From Bin87 sp965197635 (GTDB lineage Bacteria > Chloroflexota > Dehalococcoidia > Lucifugimonadales > UBA3495), in NCBI GenBank assembly GCA_965197635.1, contig CBDANN010000008.1, positions 310,001 to 374,000 on the forward strand: 64,000 nt of DNA, read 5' to 3'. Both the position numbers and the translations under genes were made by a program. This document shows, piece by piece, positions 18,203 to 28,614 of this stretch. Each line of letters opens with the position of its first letter. Position 1 is the first letter of the stretch. Below the pieces are notes generated by a model. The model was not told where the DNA came from and made no database searches. It was given only the letters and a program-made list of their open reading frames with translations.

Positions 18203-20024
18203 CCCCAATCCACCGAGGAGATGAGCACCTGTCGGCACGGCGTCGCGGGTTGTGCTCAAGAGGAAGGTACTTACGAGTTTGAGAATCTGTGGTGTGCAGT
18301 GCTCCCGGGCTTTATCCCCAATCCACCGAGGAGATGAGTGTGTCGGCGTGCTGAAGGGATGAGAAAGTGCTCCCGGCTTCGGGGATAATGGTTTTTGAGA
18401 ACGAAAACCACCCTGAAACGAGGAGCACCCAACGGATGCTACCACCTGAGCGCCCCGACCGCATCCACGTTGCCTTCGACGATCACCGACTGGTGGCCAA
18501 TGCGGGGCTGCTTTTGCCCATCACCCTGGCCCATCATCTGGGGCTGGGAGAGCTGGTGGACCGCCACGTTGACCTGGGAAATGCGCCAGGTCGTGCCAAC
18601 GCGGGAGACAAGGTGCTGACGCTGGTGGCATCGGCGTTGGCCGGCGGGGACTGCATTGACGACGCCGACGCGCTGCGCGCTGGCGAGACCGAGCAGGTGC
18701 TGGGCTGTACGGTGAAGGCGCCATCCACGCTGGGCACGTTTCTGCGGAGTTTCCGGTGGGGCCACGCGCGGCAGCTGGATCGGGTGAGCCGGGAGGCGCT
18801 GGCCCGAGCCTGGGCGGCTGGGGCCGGACCGGGCGATGATCCGCTGACCATTGATCTGGACTCTACCGTCTGTGAGACCTATGGTCTGGGCAAGGAGGGC
18901 GCGCGCCATCACGGCTACACCGGCCAGCGGGGCTATCACCCGCTCCTGGCCGTGGCCGAGGGTACCGGCGAGGTGCTGATGTGTCGATTGCGAAAGGGTC
19001 GGGCCAACACCGCCCGCGGCGCCGCCAACTTCCTGCGCGAGACGGTGAGCCGAGTGCGCTACGCCGGAGCCACCGGACCACTCACCGTGCGGGCGGACAG
19101 CGGCTTCTACACCCACGACATGGTGGCCGCCTGTCGCGACCAGAAGGTACGCTACTCCATCACCGTACGCCAGCACCCGAGCCTGCGGAACATCATCGAG
19201 GCCATACCTGAAGATGACTGGACGCCCATATCCTATTGGATGGATGGCGGCGCCGATGTGGCCGAAACCAGCTACACTCCCTTTGCCAGTGAGCCCGACG
19301 CGGTACCGGTGCGGCTCATCGTCCGACGGGTGAAACCCACGCCCGGCTCGCAACTGGCCCTGTTCGCCACCTACAGCTATCACGCTTTCATCACCGATAG
19401 AGAAGGCGACACCCTGTATCTGGAAGCTGACCATCGCCGCCACGCCGAGATCGAGAACGCCATCCGCGACCTCAAATACGGCGTGGGGCTCAACCACCTG
19501 CCATCGGGACGTTTTCCCGCCAACGCCGCCTGGCTGGCGGTGCAAGTCATGGCCCACAACCTGGCCCGCTGGACCACGCGCATCGGCCTGGGCGAGCCGG
19601 TGACCACCACCAAGACCCTCCGACGACGCTTCTTCTCTCTCGCCGGACGCATCACCCGCAAAGCCCGTCGCATCACCCTGCATCTGCCACAGGATTGGCC
19701 TTGGCGAAACCAATTCAGCAGCGCCCTGGCCAGACTGCGCGCCCTGCCACTCCCATCCTGACGCCGCCCTCGGCCTTTCACCTGTCTACGATGACGCACC
19801 ACGCCTGGCCCAACCGCGCCAGGCTGGGCTCCTGACGGTCTCCGCCATCGGTCTGCGCTGAAAATCACTGCCAATGCCGCTACCACGGGTCATCAACATC
19901 CCCTTGGCACGGCATCCACGCCCCACATCGTCCATTTCATCGGCATCAGGTCCTCGCCATCCCGTTCCCTGACCCCTCATCTCTCTCAAATGCCGCACCG
20001 CCCTATCCCATCGGTGGATTCGGG
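18203..20024 (+). mobile_element. IS1380-family insertion sequence, copy 2 (duplicated left end)
   Basis: Flanked by TTTAG at 18198-18202 and 20025-20029. It is 1,822 bp rather than 1,710 because the left end is doubled. CCCCAATCCACCGAGG occurs at 18203 and again at 18316, and between them lies a shortened copy of the host flank (18051-18202). Excision to the TTTAG restores the membrane protein frame (GAL-VCWNS). Confidence 0.85.
18436..19761 (+). CDS. IS1380 family transposase (copy 2, intact)
   Basis: About 441 residues from the ATG at 18436 (AGGAG upstream); an upstream GTG would give 464. Acidic motifs LTIDLDSTVCETYG, LTVRADSGFYTHD and RRHAEIENAIRDLKYG are intact. It differs from copies 1 and 3 at many positions (SSLRNIIEAI region and FATYSYHAF), so it arrived separately or long before. 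Confidence 0.92.
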   Translation: MLPPERPDRIHVAFDDHRLVANAGLLLPITLAHHLGLGELVDRHVDLGNAPGRANAGDKVLTLVASALAGGDCIDDADALRAGETEQVLGCTVKAPSTLGTFLRSFRWGHARQLDRVSREALARAWAAGAGPGDDPLTIDLDSTVCETYGLGKEGARHHGYTGQRGYHPLLAVAEGTGEVLMCRLRKGRANTARGAANFLRETVSRVRYAGATGPLTVRADSGFYTHDMVAACRDQKVRYSITVRQHPSLRNIIEAIPEDDWTPISYWMDGGADVAETSYTPFASEPDAVPVRLIVRRVKPTPGSQLALFATYSYHAFITDREGDTLYLEADHRRHAEIENAIRDLKYGVGLNHLPSGRFPANAAWLAVQVMAHNLARWTTRIGLGEPVTTTKTLRRRFFSLAGRITRKARRITLHLPQDWPWRNQFSSALARLRALPLPS

Positions 20025-20029
20025 TTTAG

Positions 20030-20475
20030 TGTGCTGGAACTCTGCTCGCAAGCGGGGTCGCGATGCCACCAGGCCCGCTTTGGCTGGAGCGCTCTATTGG
20101 GCCTGTTGGTTTATGCCGTGGGTTTACTTCGTGTCCTGGAGTGACGGGCGTGAGGTCCCGTCGTGGTTGGTAAAGACCGGCTACGGGGTGTTGTTCATCA
20201 CTTGGCTGATGGGTCCGGTGGTTGGCGGTTTCGTCATGGCTTGGTCGTCAAGAGGCGATCCCTATTTGGGGGACTTCGGGGTTCGGCTATGGCTGCTACT
20301 GGCGCCGTTTGCCAACTCGGCGGCGTGGACGGCGGCGGTTTGGCAGGCCGTTAGGAAAAAGAATGCTCCCGATGCGGAGTATCTCGATTTCGGTGGCGTG
20401 GCCCCATTCGGGTTAGCGGCTGTGGGCTCTGCGATGTATCTTCCGTTGGTTCTGATTTCGTCAATCGCTGAATGA
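20030..20475 (+). pseudogene. Small membrane protein, 3' part
   Basis: Continues the frame from 18202 after IS1380 copy 2. Three hydrophobic segments are visible (ALYWACWFMPWVYFVSW, GYGVLFITWLMGPVVGGFVMAW, GFGLAAVGSAMYLPLVLI-type at the end). Stop at 20473-20475 overlaps the ATG of the next gene (ATGA), which suggests one operon. Not recognised. Confidence 0.55.
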
Positions 20476-21413
20476 TTCGCTGGTTTGGCGCGAGGGGGTC
20501 TTTGATTGTCATGAGATTTTCGCCGAAGGTTTCAGTGGGTGGTTTCCCAGTTGCCCGTACTGTGGTGGCACTGGCGTTGCTGGTGATCGTTGGTTGGCTG
20601 GGTAGTTCCTGCGGCACGGCTCAGCCGATCCAATCTGGGGAGGGCTATCAGGCAGTCAGCGTCGGTTCGGTGTTCACGTGTAGTTTGAGCTTTGGTGGCC
20701 AGATCAGGTGCTGGGGTCAGGACGAGGCCCATGAGGAAAAGGGGTTGACCGATGCGCCGAAGCGCGGCACCTACAAGGCGGTGTCTGCCGGCGACTACGG
20801 GAGCTGCGCGCTCCGCGACAATGGCAGGCTGAAATGTTGGGGAAGAGTGGATGGGTTCACGCCCCTGCGGAAGTTCTCGGCGGTGGACATGGGGTTGTCC
20901 GACGTCTGCGCCATACGGGAAGCCCATGGTCGGTTGCAGTGTTGGGGTCGTGATGGCGGAGGAGTGTCGCGGGTGCCTGGTGGCGCGTTTGTTGACGTGT
21001 CGGCGTCCGATAGCTATGCCTGTGCGGTCCGCACTGACGGAACGTTGGCATGTTGGGGGGATCTGGCCGAGCGGGAAGCGCTGGCAGCGCCGGAAGGCGT
21101 GTTCCGGTCTGTCAGCGTTGGCCATTTCGGAGCTTGCGGCCTGCTGGATGCCGGCAGGGTCGAATGTTGGGGCGATGGTGAATGGTGGGGCGTGCCCGAT
21201 CCTCCGGCCGGCGCGTTTGTCTCGGTCAGTGTGGGCCTCGGGCACGCCTGTGGGGTGCGTCCGGTTGGGAACGTTGAATGTTGGGGCGCATTTCCCGGTG
21301 AGGAGTTAGAGCCTCCTGACGCCAAATTTCGATCTGTGAGCGCGGGCAGGAAGCGCACGTGCGGGATAACGCTTGATCATCAGGTGATTTGTTGGGGCAA
21401 GTCGTATTACTGA
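20472..21413 (+). CDS. RCC1-repeat lipoprotein
   Basis: 313 residues. After a leader (TVVALALLVIVGWLGSSCG with a lipobox-like Cys) there are six or seven repeats. Each has the form A/C-V-SVG-x-C-x-L/V-x-G-x-CWG, for example FTCSLSFGGQIRCWG, GSCALRDNGRLKCWG and YACAVRTDGTLACWG. This is the bacterial RCC1/BLIP-II-like beta-propeller pattern, with two cysteines per blade. It probably lies outside the membrane and may bind a protein or polymer. The true start may be the internal ATG at 20511 (MRFSPKVSV). It lies inside the island and ends next to IS1380 remnant DNA. Confidence 0.75.
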   Translation: MIRWFGARGSLIVMRFSPKVSVGGFPVARTVVALALLVIVGWLGSSCGTAQPIQSGEGYQAVSVGSVFTCSLSFGGQIRCWGQDEAHEEKGLTDAPKRGTYKAVSAGDYGSCALRDNGRLKCWGRVDGFTPLRKFSAVDMGLSDVCAIREAHGRLQCWGRDGGGVSRVPGGAFVDVSASDSYACAVRTDGTLACWGDLAEREALAAPEGVFRSVSVGHFGACGLLDAGRVECWGDGEWWGVPDPPAGAFVSVSVGLGHACGVRPVGNVECWGAFPGEELEPPDAKFRSVSAGRKRTCGITLDHQVICWGKSYY

Positions 21414-21466
21414 CCGAATCCACCGAAGGGAGTGGCGCTGGTACGTCCCGTGCCAGGGATGGGGAG
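21414..21466. mobile_element. IS1380 end remnant
   Basis: CCGAATCCACCGAAGGGA, an IS1380 terminal sequence, begins right after the RCC1 stop codon and is cut by the IS4 element at 21467. More IS1380-like DNA continues at 22787. Confidence 0.6.
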
Positions 21467-22786
21467 CTGACAGGGGTAGGTAACGCGTTTTTATGGCACA
21501 TGGTGGGTAATCTCCAAGTTGGGCTTGGGCTGAGGCCAGGGTTCAGGCAACAGCCAGACACGGCTCCACAGGCGGCCCTTGAGCAGCAACCGCCTGAGCC
21601 AGTCGATGCCGTGGCGGATCACGCTGACGGTGCGCGCCGGACGGGTCCGAGGGTCTCGATGATTGGGAGCCAGCGCCTTGGGCGGCGCCCGCAGATTACC
21701 TGGATCAATCCGGCGGTCCTGGGCGTCTTCCACCCGGGTGCCGTAGGCCAGGGCCAGCAGGGTGGCCACCGACAATACCAGCCAGTGGCGGGAGACACGA
21801 GTTGGGTCGGTGCGGCGGGTCTTGTCCCACTTCCAGCCCAAGCTCCAGGTGAAGCCCAGCTCGATCCAGAAGCGCAGGGCGTACCAACTGACCCCGACCT
21901 CCTCCGGCGGCAGGTCGGTGAGGAGACCCAGGGTTCCTCCTGCTCGGCGTACCAGACCACCAGCAGGGTGCAACGGCGCTGGGCGGTTGGCGCACCGAAG
22001 GCGGTGCCACGGCCAATCCAGGCGGTATCGGGACGGGAAACGAAGCGCAAGGCGGGCAATCGTTGGCCGCCGTCGGCGCAGAAGGTGATGTTCTTCCGGT
22101 AGCGCATACCGGGATGCCAGCCCTGGGCGCGTATCTGGTCCAGAGCTTGGGACTGGCGATGCCCCGGTCGCAGAGCACGATTACGGTCATTTCCTCGGGA
22201 ACCGCTGGGGCCAGGGCTTGGAGCAGTTCCACCGTGGGGTCCATCCAGGAGCCTTTCTGAGTGGCGTGGTGGATGCGCCAGGCAACGGGGATGGCGCAAC
22301 TACGGTAGAGGACGCTGATGACAATGGCGGTGGTCTGGTCTCCCTTGAGCGTGGGGTCGATGGCCAGCGCGAGACGTTCGGAATCCACCAGGAGAGAACC
22401 CATTTCAGCAGTGGCGCGAAGCAGAGAGTGACATCCAGTTGGGTTTGGCAGGGGCTTTTCCGGTCGCTGCCGTCGTAGAGCCACTCCCGGAGATACTGCC
22501 GGAGGCTGTTCCATCTGCCCCAGGGCGAGAGGGCCGAGGCCACGGCGTTCTGACAGGCGCTGCCCGCCAGGATGGCCCCACAAACCCACAGCGCCAGGCC
22601 AGTCAATTGTGGCTGGGAGAGGTGAGGCAAATGCGTTTCAATCGTTTTTTGCATCTGATAGCATTCCTTGGGAAGGCGCATCGCGGGTCTCCGCATCTGG
22701 TGGTGTCACAACCAAGATGCCGGAGGCTGATGCGCCTTCCCAAGTTACGGCGAAAGCCAGTTTGAGCCGTTACCTACCCCTGTCAG
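21467..22786 (-). mobile_element. IS4-family insertion sequence
   Basis: 1,320 bp with perfect 19-bp inverted ends CTGACAGGGGTAGGTAACG (21467-21485 and 22768-22786). The 11-bp target duplication GGGATGGGGAG lies at 21456-21466 and 22787-22797. An 11-bp duplication fits IS4-family habits. Confidence 0.85.
21491..22654 (-). pseudogene. IS4 family transposase, frameshifted
   Basis: Begins MQKTIETHLPHLSQPQLTGLALWV. It passes through at least three frames, with recognisable pieces LALAIDPTLKGDQTTAIVI (first Asp), MTVIVLCDRGIAS (second Asp), TLLVVWYAEQEEPWV and YALRFWIELGFTWSLGWKW (Glu). Several single-base shifts separate them, so it is not functional as read. Confidence 0.8.
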
Positions 22787-23018
22787 GGGATGGGGAGGGG
22801 ATCGTCCAGGCGGATGGCGCCAGTAGCGGGCGTGTTGTCGACGAGGGGGAGCCGCGCATGAAGTGGCTGTAGGTAGTAAGAAACTCTCGCTGGCCCAGGT
22901 GTGCGGCACGAGTTGGAGAGACCTTGGACTGGCTGGTGAATGATGGCGAGGGCGGTGGGCCGAGCGGGTGATGCGTCCGGCGAGGGAGAAGAAGCGTCGC
23001 CGGAGGGTCTTGGTGGTT
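22787..23018 (-). mobile_element. IS1380 remnant (3' end of a transposase)
   Basis: 22965-23018 matches the IS1380 transposase C-terminal region (GGTGATGCGTCCGG..GAGGGAGAAGAAGCG). The remnant is split by IS4 and cut at 23019 by IS982. No complete copy remains. Confidence 0.6.
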
Positions 23019-23019
23019 A

Positions 23020-23911
23020 ACCGTTGGTGCTAGTTTGAGATGATATTGAAAACGCCACAGGGTTCCTTATGCTGTAAGTTGATACGCTCGACAGCGGAGG
23101 AACCCCGTGAACATCACCGATTTTATCACCGAACTCTATTGCCGGATCGACGATGCCCTGCCCGAACTTCCCCATCATCCCCAAGCGGTCCGCTCCCTGG
23201 GCGAAGTGATCACCATCGGAGCGCGCTACGCCATCAAGGGCGTCAGCCGCCGCGCCTTTTACGACTGGCTCCGGCACAACTATGGAGACCTCTTTCCCCA
23301 GCTGCCCGAGCGCACCCGCCGCTTCCGCCGCCTGGAAGCCAAAGCCTGCTGGAGCGGCTGTTTCCTGGCTCCGCCCACCATCCTGGGCGTGGCCGACAGC
23401 TATGGCATCGCACTGGGCCATCCGGTAAGGGCGGGGCGTCAGCTCCATCAGGTGGGCCGGCGCGGCAAGTCCAATCATCGCTGGATCGTGGGCGGCAAAC
23501 TCTGCGTCGTGCTCAACAAATTGGGGCTGATTGTGGATTGGGACTGCGCCACTGCCAACGTCCATGACCAGCGGTTCTTACCCCTGTTGGCCTGCTACGA
23601 CGGCCAGATGATCATCCTGACCGACACCGGCTTGCACCGCGCCAAAGGCGACCCAGACAACGTGAAACGGTGTCGTCGCGGCCAATGGAACGTGCGGATG
23701 ATCGTGGAGACCACCTTCTCCATGATGACCACGGTATGGGAAGCAAAGAGATGCGCCATATCACATGGTCAGGGTTTGAGGCGCACTTGAGTTACCTGAT
23801 GGCCGCCTTCAACATACTGGCCCAGTGGGATGGACTGGAACCGGACGAAAACGGACGCATCCATCGCTCCATTGCCCAATTCGTCCTCTGATATTAACTA
23901 GCACCAACGGT
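23020..23911 (+). mobile_element. IS982-like insertion sequence
   Basis: Inverted ends ACCGTTGGTGCTAGTT (23020-23035 and 23896-23911). No matching target duplication longer than TA is seen, so one flank has probably been rearranged. Confidence 0.7.
23107..23891 (+). pseudogene. IS982-like transposase, one frameshift
   Basis: The frame starting MNITDFITELYCRIDDALPE carries VADSYGIALGHP, MIILTDTGLHRAKGD and MIVETTFSMMTTVW. After W at about 23742 the frame shifts by one base in a GGG run to GSKEMRHITWSGFEAHLSYLMAAFNIL and stops at 23891. The joined length is about 262 residues. One inserted G would restore it. Confidence 0.75.
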
Positions 23912-23978
23912 TAGTAGTCGCAGACCAAGCTAATCCAAGGTAAATTAGGGCCAGAGCTATCCACATCATTTTTTTCAT
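23912..23978 (-). pseudogene. Truncated small membrane protein start
   Basis: MKKMMWIALALIYLGLAWSATTNRW on the minus strand runs into the IS982 end. This looks like the first 20 or so residues of a small membrane protein cut by the insertion. Weak. Confidence 0.3.
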
Positions 23979-24541
23979 TTGAAACTCTTTGCATGACAAA
24001 CTTGTCCATGGGAAATGCTTTGCATCGAAGATACCGGCGGAGTTCTCAAGGAACATCTGCCGGTCGAGATGATGCCTGTGATTAGTTTCGCAGGTCTTCA
24101 GACCTCCAGGTGGCATTGTGTCGGAAAATTGCTACTGGACTCCCAGAAACTCCCAGTCTTCTTCGCAGACCAGATGGGCAGAAAAAACGGGAGACTATGG
24201 CCGTAGCACACAGTTTCGAATCTATCTGCGCCGCTCTCATATCCTATGCCCTTGGATCTAGCGTATGTGTAGTGGCCAACAGATTCGAAATTGTCGTTGG
24301 AAATGATGTTGCCTAGTTGTCATGATCGTACGCGGCTACTGCAATGGGGCTCAATGACACGGACACTGCCGCCCGTAACCATCATGCCTCCTGCCAACGC
24401 TGATTGCCTTCGGTGGATTAGGGGGTTAAGCGACCGGGGGGTCATTCTGCCACTCAATGACTGTTTCCACAGCCCTTCTCATGAAGAGCGTTGCATTGCC
24501 ATATGGTCCACCGGAAAGTGAACTAGGGCTACGATGTTCGA
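23979..24541. other. Non-coding or degenerate stretch
   Basis: No convincing gene. It has lower GC than its surroundings. An IS1380-like end CTTCGGTGGATTAGGGG lies at 24408-24424 and may mark an excised or deleted copy. Confidence 0.4.
24408..24424. repeat. Solitary IS1380-type end
   Basis: CTTCGGTGGATTAGGGG matches the right end of the IS1380 copies (TTCGGTGGATTSGGG), with no element attached. Confidence 0.5.
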
Positions 24542-24885
24542 TCAGTGGGCCGTCCCCATTTTGCTGCGCCACGCTCCGTTGGGCATTTGTATGCTCGCGT
24601 GCTGATATTCGCCGCCATCCTCGTAGAGCGCAACCTTTTGGTAGCCGGGTTCGAAGCTGCCATCATCACATTCCTCGAATCCCAATCCGGCGAAGACCTC
24701 CTGAAGGCTTTGATTCGCGGTGACCTCTTCGCATAGGCCGGCCAGTAGTAGCGGCGTGTATATTCCCACCACTGGCTCGTGTCCCCTGCGACGTACGCGA
24801 TGCAGTTGTACCGATCAGTTTCAGGGTCTACTACCGTAAACCCTTCGTTGCGAAGCTTATGGAATGACACATTGAGCCATGTCAT
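24542..24885 (-). pseudogene. DUF7689-like protein, frameshifted
   Basis: First frame from ATG 24885: MTWLNVSFHKLRNEGFTVVDPETDRYNCIAYVAGDTSQWW. A shift at about 24765 leads to EEVTANQSLQEVFAGLGFEECDDGSFEPGYQKVALYEDGGEYQHASIQMPNGAWRSKMG. The YNCIAYVAGD and HA.Q...G.W.SK pattern matches a small family with a Cys/His pair that often accompanies the protein fused to the upstream gene. The C-terminus is cut at 24542. Confidence 0.55.
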
Positions 24886-24889
24886 CCAT

Positions 24890-25171
24890 CTAGGCGTAGC
24901 CACGGTCTTCGCCCCATTGCAGCCAGGAATTCTGCATCGCTGCAATGTTGCCGTAATCGGCTGGCGATATTGGATCTTCTCCGGTTATCTGTTGGAGCGC
25001 TTCAAACCAGTGCCCCCCTTGGGAACGCATCCTCTCAAGGATAAGTGGCACGACCGGTTGGCCCAAGTCGATGATTTCCTGGTGAACCGGGTGTGAAATC
25101 GCGCGGTCCGATCTGGATAGGAAGAAAGTTTCCTCTTCCCAACGGTCAGCCAGTTCTTGGAAACGTTCGTG
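24890..25171 (-). other. Extra C-terminal domain fused to the restriction-modification frame
   Basis: About 93 residues (FQELADRWEEETFFLSRSDRAISHPVHQEIIDLG...HWFEALQQITGEDPISPADYG...WGEDRGYA) match a small stand-alone protein type that usually neighbours DUF7689 proteins. Here it continues in frame from the methylase C-terminus (RRIAAILNYQQPHIRG). This may be a deletion fusion. Function unknown. Confidence 0.5.
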
Positions 25172-28100
25172 GTCTGCAGGCTCCAGTTCGTCGTCATACT
25201 GGTCGTAACCAAGCCCACGGATGTGCGGCTGCTGGTAGTTCAGGATTGCTGCGATCCGCCGCGCCGTGTCGGTGAAATGCTGCGCCTCTTGCGGCAGCAG
25301 GGGGCGGCCCAGCACCTTGCTCTCTCGGTAGGACAGCCACTTTTTGAGAACCTGGTAGCCGCCGAGGTGGTAGTTCCAGACGGCGCAGGGGACGTTGCGC
25401 CAGTAGGCGCAGTCATTCAGGTACACGTCGAAGGTGGTGTCGCCCCAGACTTGTTCAAAATCGGGGATGGCGTCGGCCAGGGCGGTCCGCTCATCGTCGG
25501 TGTAGTCCCGTTCCACGATCTTGCCCTGGCCGGGCATGACGGCGTCGTTGGTGCCGAAGTGGCCCCAGCCGGCGGATACCGCGAAGTCGTCGCCCGCGAG
25601 TTCGGGACGCAGCTCGCCGGTCACGCCGGCGACGTCACCGTCCGTTGTCGTCGGCACGGCCATGGCGGCGAGTTCGGGACGCAGCTCGCCGGTGGTCACG
25701 CCGGCGACGTCCGTATCGGCATCCAGCAGCGCCGCCAGATCTCGGCCCCGGGCCGCCGACACGGCAAGTTCCGCCGCCGCCGTGGCGGTGCCGCTCGGCC
25801 ATCCGGGCAGCGGGACTCGCGGCCACTCCATGCGGAGGGCACCGGCGTTGGCGGTGCGGTAATCGGGACTGTGCAGCACGGCGACGATGTGGTGGAACAG
25901 GTCTTCTACTTGCAGCCCCAAGCGGTCCAGATAATGTTGCGCTGTAGACGAGAGGTTCGCACGTTGCTTCAGTCCATCAGTGACAAGCCCAAATCCTTCC
26001 TCTCTAAGCCACAGAGGGAAGAAATGGATACCCCAGTTACCCAGCTTCCAGTTGCCTAGGTAACTCGTCGCCGTACCATGTGAGAATTGCTCGTCGATCT
26101 CCCGCTTGTTTGAACCGAGGCATAAATTCCCCTCGCTCCTCCCCTCGAAAGCATGACGTTTGTATTCAGTCCGTTTTTCGTCAAGTAGTTTTGTCTCCGC
26201 TTCCCAGTAGAGCCAGCGGTTATCAAAGGGACGGTAGGCATGGCGAACAAAACCCGACTCTACAGGGCCGCTGCGGGCAAGGAGCGCGGCACGAACAGCG
26301 CGGGCGTCATACCGCGCCGTAGATTTCATTACGCCCGGATACCGACGCGTGATTTCCTCGTGGCTCAACGCAGGGTTGAAATAATCGGCGACCCGTTGTC
26401 TCAACCGGTCAAGATCAACGTCAACCAGGAAACCGTCCCGGCTGGTTTTCACACCCGGAAACGAGGTCGGGAACAGATCAGGCAGCGCTGGTCAGTCCTG
26501 CCAGCCGTCGCTCACGGCGAGGTCGGCGAAAGGCAGCCCCAACGACAATAGCGGCGCAACATCAGAGTACAGGTTTTCGGGCTGGCTCTCCGATGTTGCC
26601 GCAAGCTCATCGTGCTTGGACTGGCCCCACAGGTGCCGGAAGCCGACCGACTGCGCCGGCGTGTGGTCAGTCTTGCGCACCAGCGTAGTGATGGCTGTGC
26701 CAACTTGGATGCCCACCGGGTCGTCGGGCGTGGAGAAGATACTGGGATCGGGCGTGCCTTCCGGTGTCGTCTTGCCGGTTTTGTACTTGTCGCCATTGAG
26801 GCAGTCGATGCGGATGGCGTCGAAGGCTTCGAGGTAGCGTTCGCGCATGCCGGTGAAGGAGAGGCCGTCCAGCCACGAGTAGTTGGAGATGAAGCACACC
26901 ACGCCTTGGCCGGTCTTCTCGGTGATGCGCCGCTCCGCCATGCGGAAGAAGCGGACGTAGAGGTCGTTGAGTCCCTGTCCTTCAGGGTGGCGCACCTGCC
27001 TCGTGGTGCGGTAAGCCTGGGACAACTCGCGTTCCTCATCAACGGCCATGCCGGCGAAGCCGTTGTAGGGCGGGTTGCCGAGGATGACCAGGACTGGGGT
27101 GTCCTGCTTGACGCGCTCGTCGCGTTCCCGTTCCTGCTCCAGTTCGGGGAAAGGCAGGGGTTTCTGCACCGCGGGTTCCCAACCGGTGAGCGCGTTGGTA
27201 AGAAACACACCAGCCCGTTCGTCGCCGTCCTCGGACAGCGGAGCGTCAAGTTCCTGCATGGTAAGGCCCACCTGGAGGTGCGCCACCACGAAGGGTGCCG
27301 GCATGATCTCGAAACCGAATACCCGCTGAGTGGCCGCCTGCTTCACCCGGGAGCCGGTGAGGGCACCCAGCCCCTTGTCTTCCAGGTTAGCGGCGATCCG
27401 GCGCAGGACCTCGGCCAGGTACGCGCCGGTGCCGCAGCAGGGATCGAGCACATAGACGTTCTCGCCGGCAAGACCGTCGGCGATGCCCAGGTCGCCCTTG
27501 AGCGCCCGGTCCACGCGGGCCACCATGTAGCGCACCACCTCGGCGGGGGTATACCAGACGCCAATCTGCTTGCGGAGTTCGGGGTCAAAGGCTTGCAGGA
27601 ACGGCTCATAGAAGTAAGGCACCGCCTCGCCCTCGCCGAAGCGGGCAAAGAAAGCATGCCGTTCAGCGTGGTTCAGCGCGGCAGCGGTCCAGTCCAGCAC
27701 TTCCACCAGTCCCAGAGGTTGCAGCCGGCCGGGGTCGGAAATCTACTGGAACAGGGCGCGGAGCACGGGAGCCCGCAGATGCCAGACCGCCTCGCTCCAG
27801 TTGAACGGATTTGCCGGCGGCGGCGTCTGCCGCGCCCACAATACCCAGGCGGAAAAGACGCCGTAAAACAACGTCTGCACTAAGGTAGAACGGAAGAAGG
27901 CCGCGCCCCGGTCCCCTTCAAAACGCACCCCCAGAGATTCCTCCAGGGCGGCCCGCAGCGTGGTCAGGGACGCTTCGTCGACGGCCCTTTCCACCCGCGC
28001 CAATCCGTCGCGGGCGTAGACGCCAACAGCCATGCCAAGTCCTTGGGTTCAACCAGCGCGGCAGCGTGGGACAGCACGCGGGTAAGGTATTCGCCTAAGC

Positions 28101-28614
28101 CGGCACCGACCTCGTTGGCGAAAGCCCGAGGGCGTTCCAGACGCTCCGCGAACTCCTTTTCGGAACCGGCCAGTCGGAAGGTTTCCAAGCGAGTGGGCTC
28201 GCTGGCGGCATCCTCGCCCACCAAGACGAAATCGCGGGCGTTGGTGACCAGCACGCGATGGTAGCGTTGCCAGTAGCGACTGACCTGGGGGCTTTCGGCA
28301 GTCAGCAGGGCGTCGTCGCCGACTGACTTGACCTCGATGACGCCGCGCTCTGGCTGTTGCCCCGCTCGCGGTCTGCCTTTCTGCACCTGCCGGGCCGAAT
28401 ACAAGCCGAAGTCGGGATGGCCAGCACCCTGGTCGGCCATTTCCTGGACGCAGAACACTTTGGGCCGCAGGCTGCCGCCCACGGCGTTGAGCAGGTTCGC
28501 CAGGGGGACGTACAGGGAACGTTCGTCGGTAGCGCCGCCGGAGGCTCTGATCAATTGCAGGCTGTTGAAGTAGGTTTCTACCGCCTGTGTCAACCTTGTC
28601 GTTGCCGATGCCAT
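24890..28614 (-). pseudogene. Type ISP-like restriction-modification enzyme (nuclease-methylase), decayed
   Basis: The N-terminus from ATG 28614 has a PD-(D/E)XK-like nuclease (GHPDFGLYS..RGVIEVKSV). A frameshift at about 28020 leads to YARDGLARVERAVDEA, then an amber codon at 27743-27745 (LFQ-TAG-ISDPGRLQPLG). The N6-adenine methylase follows, with VLDPCCGTGAYL and ILGNPPYNGF. An opal codon at 26492-26494 (DGWQD-TGA-PALPDLFPTSFPG) precedes the target-recognition part. Between the stops the frame is the same, so these are point nonsense changes (CAG to TAG, probably TGG to TGA). The protein would be about 1,240 residues. It would cut and modify DNA as one polypeptide, but is dead as read. Confidence 0.8.

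Noticed and set aside
26492..26494. In-frame TGA in the restriction-modification gene as a second selenocysteine site
   Set aside because: The family has a tryptophan, not a cysteine, at about this position. There is also an amber stop and a frameshift in the same gene, so decay explains it.
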